This document shows, piece after piece, positions 1 to 9,018 of a DNA stretch of 64,000 nucleotides (positions within the stretch are counted from its first letter, which is position 1; the number at the start of each line of letters is the position of its first letter). A program made the translations under genes and the position numbers. Under the pieces are notes generated by a model. The model worked only from the letters and a program-made list of their open reading frames with translations, had not been told where the DNA came from and made no database searches. Origin of the DNA: Planctomycetaceae bacterium (lineage in GTDB: Bacteria; Planctomycetota; Planctomycetia; Planctomycetales; Planctomycetaceae); contig JABURQ010000098.1 in the NCBI GenBank assembly GCA_014762625.1, positions 1 through 64,000 on the forward strand, written 5' to 3'.

Positions 1-362
1 CTCCCTCCGTGCAGACTGCCGTACTCCACGTCGAATGAGAATGAAAGCGGTGGCAGGCCACCGCACTCCAAATTCTCGATGCCCGCCAGTGCTTGAATTG
101 GCCCGGAATGAATTGGAACACTGATGAGACGGAGAAAACGGAGACCCACGGAAGAGAAAAGAAAAGAAATCTCGCGCAGAGGCGCTGCGGCGCAGAGAAA
201 AGGATCAACATTCGGCGCCCGCCGTAGGCCGACCTGAAGGAAACGCTTCTTCTCGCGCCCTCAGCCTTACTCCGAGCTAATCGCTCGGCGGCCTGCGGTT
301 ACGCAAGTCGGCATGAGCGACGTAGATAGTTTCTCACAGGGAATTTTGAAACAAACCATGAG

Positions 363-394
363 TGCCAACCTCGGTGGCGTCAGTACAAGAGACC
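363..394 (+). repeat. Hairpin-tail repeat, copy 1
   Basis: A short hairpin (GCCaACC / GGTGGC with a one-base bulge, about 363-377) is followed by GCGTCAGTACAAGAGACCA. It shares the tail, but not the stem sequence, with copies 2 and 3. Confidence 0.5.
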
Positions 395-728
395 AAGCAC
401 CGTTCCAAAATCAGAAATCAAAAATCCCAAATTGAGAGATCGCGGATGAATCGGATTTCTTGGATAGATTACTAAAGATACGAGAGACGAAAGAAGAGGA
501 CTCGCGCGGGGGTGCGAAGACGCAAAGAATGAAAAGAAAATCGGGTGGCACCGCCGACTTGCTCGCCAGTGTTTGAATGATGTTAAAATGAATGGAACGC
601 CGATGACGCCGATCGAGCGGATAGACGCAGAATTTTTAAGTCCGCTGTGAGGACCATTCTGTTTGACGCCAAGTCACTGAGACGCTGAGAAACGCAAAGA
701 GATCCAGGAACAAAGATGAAATGGGTCG

Positions 729-783
729 CCCCGTTTGCTCGTCAAACGGGGTGCGTCAGCACAAGAGGCAACAACATCCGATC
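729..783 (+). repeat. Hairpin-tail repeat, copy 2
   Basis: A perfect 9-bp stem (CCCCGTTTG 729-737, CAAACGGGG 743-751) with a 5-base loop is followed by the tail GCGTCAGCACAAGAGGCAAC. This is the strongest hairpin of the three copies. Confidence 0.55.
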
Positions 784-1349
784 CACCAGGTAGGCAAATA
801 ATTGGATAGACAAGTTTTGAATCAGGAATGCAGGAAGACAGGAAGTTACTTGTAATGGGTGGCTGGGAGCAAGGGAATCCGCCGAGTGATGAGCGAGGGC
901 CAGAGGATGACCGCGCTAGAAATCGCATCTCTCATCTCAGCGACGCCCCCAGTTCCTGAGGAGACAGAACATGCGCCCGCATGCCTTCCCGGTGAAAAAC
1001 TCGCGCAGCGGCGCGGCGACGCAGAGACAACAATCAGAAACACTCATCCTCGCTGGTTAACACTCATCAGACGAACTGATTCTGATTATCGAAAATTAGC
1101 GCTGATCAGTGTTCCTGTTTTTGAAACAGGAAACTTAAAACTCCACACTCAACACTGTTTTTCCAATCCTCGAATCACACGTATGAAAAAAAGCTGCCGC
1201 CGAGTCCGGTTACAAATCGAATGGTATTCCGAGGCTTGTTCGCCAGTGTTTGAATCGAACCAGGGATGAGACGGCGAAAAAGGAGACTCACGTATATTGT
1301 CGATCAGGCACATTGAAAGGGCTGGCAAGGTCGAGAATCGTCATTCTGT

Positions 1350-1412
1350 GGGTGGCCCAGATTATCGCCATGGCTGGGTCGCGTCAGCAACAAGAAGCCA
1401 CATTATGATCGT
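1350..1412 (+). repeat. Hairpin-tail repeat, copy 3
   Basis: The stem CCCAG (1356-1360) / CTGGG (1374-1378) is followed by GCGTCAGCAACAAGAAGCCA and ACATTATGATCG. The last stretch resembles ACATCCGATC in copy 2. Confidence 0.5.
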
Positions 1413-1592
1413 TGAATCGCGTGAGTTTCGACGAGAACCGCATCACCCCCCATTCGTAGCCAAAATGGAATTTGAAGACAGGTTCTGAAACAGAGTGCGA
1501 GGAGGAAAGATCGACTCCGGTTTTCTTCGTGGTCTGTAAAGCCCGGACAATATTATTTGCATCCATCCGAACCAGTCTGCTAACCTTGAGGC

Positions 1593-1913
1593 ATGAAACA
1601 AACCCTCCCTTTCACTCTGATTGTTGTCGTTCTGCTGGCCGCTTACATCGGCAGCTATCTGGCTGTCACCACGAAAATGACATTTGTCCCGGTGATCCCC
1701 TCTCCAACCAGAATCCCGACAACAGGCTCGGTCTCTGCTCCCACCACTGATGCCCGAATTGTCGAATATCAATGGATGACCGTTATTTATCGGCCCCTCG
1801 CCCACTTGGAAAAGTTCGTCACCGGACATGAAACAGAACTCGTCCATATGCGATCAATGGACTTCCAAATCACGCGACAACCCACCCCGTTTTCTGGTAT
1901 CTTGTCCTCGTAG
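1593..1913 (+). CDS. Small membrane-anchored hypothetical protein
   Basis: Encodes 106 residues. Residues 5-27 are a clear hydrophobic segment (PFTLIVVVLLAAYIGSY), so the product is either a membrane anchor or an uncleaved signal. The rest is polar, with a threonine/serine/proline-rich stretch near 35-50 and no motif I recognise. A weak GAGG sits very close to the ATG. It lies 47 bases upstream of the PQQ-propeller gene on the same strand and could be co-transcribed with it. Because it borders a repeat zone and has a poor ribosome binding site, it may also be spurious; the well-formed membrane segment is the main argument for it. Confidence 0.45.
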   Translation: MKQTLPFTLIVVVLLAAYIGSYLAVTTKMTFVPVIPSPTRIPTTGSVSAPTTDARIVEYQWMTVIYRPLAHLEKFVTGHETELVHMRSMDFQITRQPTPFSGILSS

Positions 1914-1960
1914 GAATTTCTGCTCGCCAGCCTCCCTTTCAGGAATCAGGGACCACTTCG

Positions 1961-3295
1961 ATGATGAAACGAGTTGCCGCCTCTCTACTCTGTTTTGCAT
2001 TTGCACTCTCAACCGCTTTCGGACAGTCCCACGCCGTCTCTTCCTGGCCTCAGTTCCGGGGACCCAACGGAATGGGCGTTGCTGAGAACGCCGGCAAACT
2101 GCCGCAGGAGTTCGGCGAATCGAAGAACCTGCTCTGGAAGTCGGCCATCCAAGGAGAGGGCTGGTCGTCACCCGTGTTGACGTCGGATCGTGTCTGGTTC
2201 ACGGTCGCGCGTCCACAGGGAGAACGAGCCGAACAGAAAAGTAATGCGGGGATCAAGTTCACTTACCCGTCGATTGACCTGCTGCTGCTCTCCTACGATC
2301 GTCAGACGGGAAAACCCGTTCACGAAATCCCACTCTTCACGGCGAAGCAACCGGAAGCCATTCACAGCCTCAATACCTATGCCTCACCGACCCCCTGTGT
2401 CGGGGCCGGCGCCCATGGAACTCCGGTCGTCTATTGCCACTTTGGAACGTTCGGGACAGCAGCCGTCGACGTACTCTCAGGCGATGTTCTGTGGCGAAAC
2501 AACAAAGTTCATCTGGAACATTCCACTGGCCCCGGCTCGTCCCCCATTCTGTTCAGGGACTTGCTGATCTTTCATGCGGACGGCATCGACACGCAGTCCG
2601 TCGTGGCCCTCAAAACCAACGATGGCTCGGTTGCCTGGCGAACCGATCGTTCGGGAGAGATGAGCGCCCAGCCGGAAATGAAGAAAGCGTTTTGCACCCC
2701 TTTACTGACGATGCTCGACGGTCAACCTCGGTTGATCTCGACCGGAGCGGACTGGATGTATCTTTACGACCCCGCCACGGGTGAGGAAATCTTCAAAGTC
2801 CCTTACGGCAAACTCGGCTTCTCGACGGTTCCTCGTCCCGTGTTTCACGATGACACGGCCTACCTCTGCACTGGTTTCATGAAAGGGCGATTGCTGGCGG
2901 TGAATCTGTCCGGCTCCCCGGCGAAAGACGGGTCGTCTCGCATTGAGTGGGAGGTTGCCAGGCAGGTTCCCACTATGCCTTCACCGGTGTTGATTGGGGA
3001 TCGACTGCTGATGGTCTCGGACGGTGGGATCGCGACCTGTCTCGACCGGGAGTCGGGAGAGACGGTCTGGACCGAACGACTCGGCGGCAAGTATTCGGCG
3101 TCACCTCTACTGGCGGATGGGAAGATTTTCATCGGGAACCAGGATGGGGAAATGCTGGTCCTGAAGCCGGGGGATCAGCTCGAACTGCTGGCGACGAACC
3201 AACTGGACTCGGACATCATGGCCTCCCCGGCCGCGGTGGATGGGAAGCTGTTCGTCCGGACGAAAAAGTCACTGTACTGTTTTGGGGCGAAGTGA
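1961..3295 (+). CDS. Secreted PQQ-like beta-propeller repeat protein
   Basis: Encodes 444 residues. The N-terminus is a typical signal peptide (MMKR, then a hydrophobic core to about residue 20, cleavage near AFG-QS). Residues 29-37 read WPQFRGPNG, the opening signature of the many planctomycete outer-membrane-assembly-like (BamB/PQQ) propellers. Blades recur with patterns such as DPATGEE, DRESGETVW and SPLLADGKIF. The protein is expected to be extracytoplasmic. PQQ-type repeats do not by themselves show that PQQ is bound or that there is dehydrogenase activity; a scaffold or binding role is equally likely. A second ATG three bases on (1964) is an equivalent start. Confidence 0.85.
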   Translation: MMKRVAASLLCFAFALSTAFGQSHAVSSWPQFRGPNGMGVAENAGKLPQEFGESKNLLWKSAIQGEGWSSPVLTSDRVWFTVARPQGERAEQKSNAGIKFTYPSIDLLLLSYDRQTGKPVHEIPLFTAKQPEAIHSLNTYASPTPCVGAGAHGTPVVYCHFGTFGTAAVDVLSGDVLWRNNKVHLEHSTGPGSSPILFRDLLIFHADGIDTQSVVALKTNDGSVAWRTDRSGEMSAQPEMKKAFCTPLLTMLDGQPRLISTGADWMYLYDPATGEEIFKVPYGKLGFSTVPRPVFHDDTAYLCTGFMKGRLLAVNLSGSPAKDGSSRIEWEVARQVPTMPSPVLIGDRLLMVSDGGIATCLDRESGETVWTERLGGKYSASPLLADGKIFIGNQDGEMLVLKPGDQLELLATNQLDSDIMASPAAVDGKLFVRTKKSLYCFGAK

Positions 3296-3365
3296 GCATG
3301 ATATCGCATCCAAAGATGCGTTGATTCTTGGTGTAACCCGGATCTTTGAGCATACGAAAGACTTT

Positions 3366-3402
3366 CTCTGCATTTCTTCGCGGCTCGGCGGCCTTTGCGT
3401 CA
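3366..3402 (-). repeat. Inverted, diverged copy of the family C repeat
   Basis: The reverse complement reads TTTGACGCAAAGGCCGCCGAGC and then CGCGAAGAAATGCAGAGA, resembling the CGC..GACGCAAAGA elements at 171-200, 501-530 and 671-702. It lies between the convergent PQQ-propeller gene and thiC. Confidence 0.4.
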
Positions 3403-3439
3403 AATCACCCGCGGAAATACGAAACGCTATTGCTAGCGC

Positions 3440-3455
3440 ACTCGCTAACGCGAGT
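3440..3455. terminator. Small hairpin between convergent genes
   Basis: ACTCGC-TAAC-GCGAGT is a perfect 6-bp stem with a 4-base loop, followed on the plus strand only by TTTG. It could be a weak terminator for the PQQ-propeller gene, or simply part of the surrounding repeat-like DNA. Confidence 0.3.
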
Positions 3456-3484
3456 TTGCTCGCCGCAGGGCTATCTTGATTCGC

Positions 3485-5299
<1,815 letters not shown>

Positions 5300-5426
5300 C
5301 TCGATATCCTTGGTCAGCAAGCAGACAGAAGTGTCTGGGAAATGATGTGTCGTGATTGCTTCATGTTAGCCCGGAAGTGGCCGAAAGCAAAGTGGCCACT
5401 GGACTTCCCGTTTACAACTGCGCATG

Positions 5427-5460
5427 AAAAACGACCGATCCCTGACTTCGGGACGGTCGT
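5427..5460 (-). terminator. Intrinsic terminator of the bL37-like gene
   Basis: On the minus strand, ACGACCGTCCC pairs with GGGATCGGTCGT (one bulged base) around a 7-base loop and is followed by TTTTCATG. It sits 29 bases downstream of the small basic gene and upstream of thiC, so it probably separates the two transcripts. Confidence 0.7.
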
Positions 5461-5488
5461 TCGTGTCTTCAGAAAGCAGCGAACTCAC

Positions 5489-5587
5489 TTAGAGCTTGAA
5501 CTTCTTCCGTTTGGCTTTACGGGCTTTCGCGGAAGCAGGACGACGTCCGTGATTCGCTTTTTTCAATTTGCGTTGTGTCTTGGCCAT
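5489..5587 (-). CDS. 32-residue basic protein, bL37-like ribosomal candidate
   Basis: The frame reads 32 residues with about half Lys/Arg. Residues 1-3 are MAK and residues 10-17 are KANHGRRP. The C-terminus is a basic run ending KRKKFKL. A strong Shine-Dalgarno AAAGGAG lies about 8 bases before the ATG and an intrinsic terminator follows the stop, so this is very likely a real monocistronic gene. As I remember it, the 24-residue mycobacterial ribosomal protein bL37 also starts MAK and carries KANHGKRP; that match suggests a ribosomal protein with an added basic tail. The alternative is another small basic RNA- or DNA-binding protein. The gene's existence is well supported; its identity is inference. 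Confidence 0.7.
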   Translation of the reverse strand: MAKTQRKLKKANHGRRPASAKARKAKRKKFKL

Positions 5588-5764
5588 GATGCGGCTCCTT
5601 TATGAACTACGTTCCTCTATTAGGAACAATCTGACGGTGAGTTAAATCGGATCGTCTATTATAGAGGTTTTCGGCATATTCTGAAAGTCAACCGGAGCCC
5701 TTTTCGGTCCCCTCTTCCGAATCCGAGCTTCAGGATTTCGGGTTTGTCCGGCGAAAGGTCCGTG

Positions 5765-7114
5765 TCATTGGGATTTTGCGGCTTTCTTTTTCTTCTTGGC
5801 CGTCGGGCCTTTCGCACTCGTCTCGCTGAGATATTCGATTTTCGCGTAATGATCGAGTTTTGCCTGGAGCATCTGGCGGACCGCTTCGACGTCCGGGCTC
5901 AGGTTTTTTTCGGCGAGATTCTTCTGTTCGAGACGGTCCGCTGCGACGTGATAGAATTCGCCGTTGGCGTAGAGCTTGTACTCGGCATTGCGAGCGAAGA
6001 CCTCCGCGTTGGGGCCGCCGTTGCGGGCGTACCACATATAGATCGCCTCGCGATGAGGAGTCGAATTCCCTTTGAGGAGCGGGAGAAAACTATAGCCGTC
6101 GAAGGGGATGTCCTGCGGGAGGTCGATATCGGCGGCATCACAAATCGTGGGAAGGATGTCACTAAGGTCGGCAATCGTCTCGATCACCTGACCGGATTCA
6201 ATATTTCCGGGCCAACTCACGATGCACGGCACCCGGTTCCCGCCGTCCTTCATACTTCCTTTGTTGCCGGCGACTTTTCCGAAGGTGGTGTTGGTGACGA
6301 TCGGTTTATCGGTGCCGTTATCGCCGATGAAAATCAACAGCGTGTTTTGACGGATGCCGAGGCGTTTCAGATTTGCGTCGATTTTGGCGACGGTTTTATC
6401 GACGTAGCTGACCATATCGGCGAAATATTGCGGATCACCTTTGTAACTTTTCGACCCGCGCGATTTCGGATCCCAGTCGTCCGAGTCGGGAGTCGGGCAG
6501 AACGGACAGTGCGTCAGCGCCATCGGATAATAGGCGAAGAACGGTTTGTCTCGATTGAGGGCGATGAAGTTATTGATGTAATCGCTGAAAAGGTCGGAGG
6601 AGAACTCGCCGTCGTTGTAATCGACTTCCTGACCGTTGAGTTCGAGACGCGGGTTGGGATAACGGGAGTCGAACCCGTCGTCGGCACGGCCTCGGGTATG
6701 TTGCCACAGGAGTGACTCTTCAAACCCGAAATGCTGGGGAGCATCGGGTTCGTTGCCGAGTTGCCATTTACCGGCAACGCAGGTTTTGTAGCCTGCGTTT
6801 TTGAAAATGTGGCCGAACGTTTTCTGATCACGGGCGAGGCGCCCGAAGCGGATGTAGTTCCGTTTGTTGGAGAGTCCGGTCATCAGTTTCACACGGGTCG
6901 GCGTGCAGATCGGCTGGGCGTGGAAGTGTTCGAAGCGGGCTCCCTCGGCGGCGAGCTTGTCGAGATAGGGAGTCTCGTAATCGAGGCTGCCGTCGCAACT
7001 GAGGCATTCGTACCCGAAGTCGTCCGCCATGATGAGGACGATATTCGGTCGTTCGGCGGCGGAAAGAATGTGAGAGGAGAGAACAATCAGGACGGTGAGA
7101 CAGTATTTGAGCAT
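5765..7114 (-). CDS. Secreted sulfatase (arylsulfatase family)
   Basis: Encodes 449 residues. A signal peptide (hydrophobic to about residue 19, ending SAA) is followed by RPNIVLIMADDFG, which carries the metal-binding Asp pair D31/D32. The sulfatase motif CTPTR starts at C70, the cysteine normally matured to formylglycine. FIGDNGTDKP supplies the second metal-binding DN pair. Members hydrolyse sulfate esters, often of polysaccharides, outside the cytoplasm. GAGGTC about 7 bases before the ATG supports the start. The C-terminus ends in a Lys-rich tail (five consecutive Lys). No formylglycine-generating enzyme is encoded nearby. The exact substrate cannot be told. Confidence 0.93.
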   Translation of the reverse strand: MLKYCLTVLIVLSSHILSAAERPNIVLIMADDFGYECLSCDGSLDYETPYLDKLAAEGARFEHFHAQPICTPTRVKLMTGLSNKRNYIRFGRLARDQKTFGHIFKNAGYKTCVAGKWQLGNEPDAPQHFGFEESLLWQHTRGRADDGFDSRYPNPRLELNGQEVDYNDGEFSSDLFSDYINNFIALNRDKPFFAYYPMALTHCPFCPTPDSDDWDPKSRGSKSYKGDPQYFADMVSYVDKTVAKIDANLKRLGIRQNTLLIFIGDNGTDKPIVTNTTFGKVAGNKGSMKDGGNRVPCIVSWPGNIESGQVIETIADLSDILPTICDAADIDLPQDIPFDGYSFLPLLKGNSTPHREAIYMWYARNGGPNAEVFARNAEYKLYANGEFYHVAADRLEQKNLAEKNLSPDVEAVRQMLQAKLDHYAKIEYLSETSAKGPTAKKKKKAAKSQ

Positions 7115-7198
7115 CGGCTGACCTCATCAAAAGTGGATAAGAGCTTCACTTTGATGGTAACAGTTTAAGAGAGTTGAGTCAGTGATGACTCGTGAGAA

Positions 7199-8611
7199 TC
7201 AATCTTTGGGTGGTTCATCCGCGGGTTTGACGCGGGACGCCGACTCGGGAGCCAGCAGGAACAGCACCTGAACGGGCCGGGCGGGTGATTTGGCGACGCT
7301 TCGTTGTTTGACGGAAGGTCTTTCGAGGGCTCCGCCGACGCCTGCTGGTGGAACAGATTTCTGGTCCAGTTCTTTTTTGAACGCTCGGGCCTGATTGCGG
7401 GTGACTTTGTCTCCCTGTATGAAGCTGTTGGAAATCGAAGGGAGCCCGGCTCCCTGAACAATCATCTGGTTTCCGAGTTCTTCCGGTAAGCGCAATTGGA
7501 CCTGGCGATTCGAGTTTAGCCTGGCGAGACTCATCTCTGATTTGGCAGGTGTTAATTCAGGGAGAGGGGGAGGTGCCGGAAGATCGGCGAGCGACTTCTG
7601 CTCGGTCAGCGATTCCCGTTCTCCGTCGAGTTTGAGGGCCGGTAGATTCTCTTTCAATTCGACCAAGCCTTGTTCTGCGGAAGCCACTCCGTCCGAGATA
7701 CCCCAGGCATAACCTTGTTCTGCGAAGTAGGGATTGAGATTCTGGGAGTCGAGATTGGCGGAGACCAGCATCTCCTCGATATTCATATCTTCCTGAAGTT
7801 CGCGGAGGGCGGTGGCCATTTTTTCCTGGTCCGCTTCGACGTAAACCGCGTAGAAGTCGCCGTTCTCGTTTTTCAAAGCGTCCGCATTTCCCGACTCCGC
7901 CGGAATGCTCAAGTCAGAAAGCAGGATCTGCATCGAGTTCAGGACCTCTTCACGATCGACAACCGTTAATTGGACGACCACTACGCGGTCACCTTGAAAC
8001 TGCCATCCCTCGACGGTGTCGCCGATTTCAGCAGTTTTGAGATCCTGCGGATCGATCAGTTTCATGAGACCGTTATCGCCGAGTTCCATCGACAACCGAT
8101 CCGGAGTTGCTCCCAGAGTCGCTGCGAGTTTGGCACCGGACATTTCGGTCCCTTCGAGAGCAACGGGTTCACCCGCCTCGAAAAACAAATCGTTTGAGTC
8201 GGCTTCCTCGGCCGTGGAGTCGGCGTGCGACATGGCGATTTCCGCATTCTCGGAATCCTGAGGGCTGAATTGGCGGAAAGCGAGAAACAGAATCGCGACC
8301 GCTGAGATCAGAGAGGCGGTGGAAATGATCCAGCGACGGCTGGATGACGGCGTGGAGCTCGCAGGTTGCGCGATGGTTTTGCCGTGGAGAGATTCACGCT
8401 CCGCCTGGGCCATGACACGGCTCGCCAGATCGTTGGGAGCTTCTTCCGTCGGCAACCCTTTGAGTAATCCGCTCAGCTTTTGGTAGGATTCCAGCTCGGC
8501 CCGAGCTTCGGGAGAGGATTCGAGGAGCGCATCCACTTCGGCTCTCTCCTCGACGGAGAGACGATCATCGACGTAAGCCGAAATCAGATCGTGGGAAGGT
8601 GAATTGCTCAT
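7199..8611 (-). CDS. Anti-sigma-factor-like transmembrane protein
   Basis: Encodes 470 residues. The first 75 residues (HDLISAYVDDRLSVEER...LLESSPEARAELESY) match the helical N-terminal domain of anti-sigma factors that hold ECF sigma factors, but the zinc-binding His-x3-Cys-x2-Cys motif is absent. A single transmembrane segment lies at about 92-112. The remaining 350 residues are predicted extracytoplasmic, with a proline-rich stretch (PAPPPLPEL) and no domain I recognise. Planctomycete anti-sigma genes usually follow an ECF sigma gene; here no sigma gene precedes it (upstream is a 407-base gap and a divergent gene), so the partner must be elsewhere. The role as a sigma regulator is inference from the N-terminal domain. 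Confidence 0.65.
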   Translation of the reverse strand: MSNSPSHDLISAYVDDRLSVEERAEVDALLESSPEARAELESYQKLSGLLKGLPTEEAPNDLASRVMAQAERESLHGKTIAQPASSTPSSSRRWIISTASLISAVAILFLAFRQFSPQDSENAEIAMSHADSTAEEADSNDLFFEAGEPVALEGTEMSGAKLAATLGATPDRLSMELGDNGLMKLIDPQDLKTAEIGDTVEGWQFQGDRVVVVQLTVVDREEVLNSMQILLSDLSIPAESGNADALKNENGDFYAVYVEADQEKMATALRELQEDMNIEEMLVSANLDSQNLNPYFAEQGYAWGISDGVASAEQGLVELKENLPALKLDGERESLTEQKSLADLPAPPPLPELTPAKSEMSLARLNSNRQVQLRLPEELGNQMIVQGAGLPSISNSFIQGDKVTRNQARAFKKELDQKSVPPAGVGGALERPSVKQRSVAKSPARPVQVLFLLAPESASRVKPADEPPKD

Positions 8612-9018
8612 TGCGGACCATGCAAATTGGGTTTAAGTATCACGCTGGATTGATTTTAGTACGATTTAGGTTGTTGTGAGAACCGGAAATGGGTGCGTGG
8701 AGCACGATTTTCCTGATTCCTCGACCTCCGGAGGGCAAATGAGGCGGGTATGTGAGCTAGGAGGGATGCTTCTTCATTCACACACCATTTAAGAAGGAAA
8801 TTTTGGGGGGAAAGTTCCCAAGATTTTAAAATCTTCCACGAATCGTACAAAAAGTTGAACCCTTTTTGTTTCGTTCTTGGTGTTTGCGGTACGGTCCGGC
8901 TATGATCCGGGAAGTTAACCAGCGATTATCACAGAGGTTACGATTTTGCGCGTGAGCCCGCTTGCGGTCCCGGTCAATCCGGTTTTGCGGCTCGAATTTT
9001 TGAATCAGGGAGAAGTTC
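8612..9018. other. Divergent intergenic region with a candidate promoter
   Basis: This 407-base gap lies between the anti-sigma-like gene (minus) and the secreted-protein gene at 9019 (plus). On the plus strand TTGGTG (8877-8882) and TATGAT (8901-8906), 18 bases apart, form a fair sigma-70-like promoter about 110 bases before the ATG. I see no small gene. Confidence 0.35.

Larger units (their letters stand above)
1..1560. repeat. Gene-poor repeat patchwork at left edge
   Basis: No reading frame here has a credible start with a ribosome binding site or a recognisable protein. Three degenerate repeat families are interspersed. Family A (GCTCGCCAGTGTTTGAAT followed by a GATGAGACGG..GGAGAC-type tail) lies at 81-150, 557-630 and 1231-1292. 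Family B (hairpin plus the tail GCGTCAGCACAAGAGGC) lies at 363-394, 729-783 and 1350-1412. Family C (CTCGCGCAGAGGCGC..GACGCAGAGA) lies at 171-200, 501-530, 671-702 and 1000-1030. The order C/A/C/B recurs, as if a composite unit of about 0.4-0.7 kb had been copied three times and then decayed. The repeats are seen directly; the copying model is inference. Confidence 0.6.

Noticed and set aside
1240-1265. GTTTGAATCGAACCAGG resembles a tRNA T-arm
   Set aside because: The same position in the other family A copies (81, 557) has no T-arm-like sequence and there is no cloverleaf around it.
859-1269. Plus-strand frame of 136 codons in the repeat zone, and a 63-codon frame at 1297-1488
   Set aside because: No ribosome binding site or recognisable protein, and both cross the repeat families A, B and C, so they are probably chance frames.
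5701-5745. Inverted repeat CCGAATCC / GGATTTCGG downstream of the sulfatase gene
   Set aside because: The stem has a bulge and there is no T-run on the minus strand, so it is not a convincing terminator.
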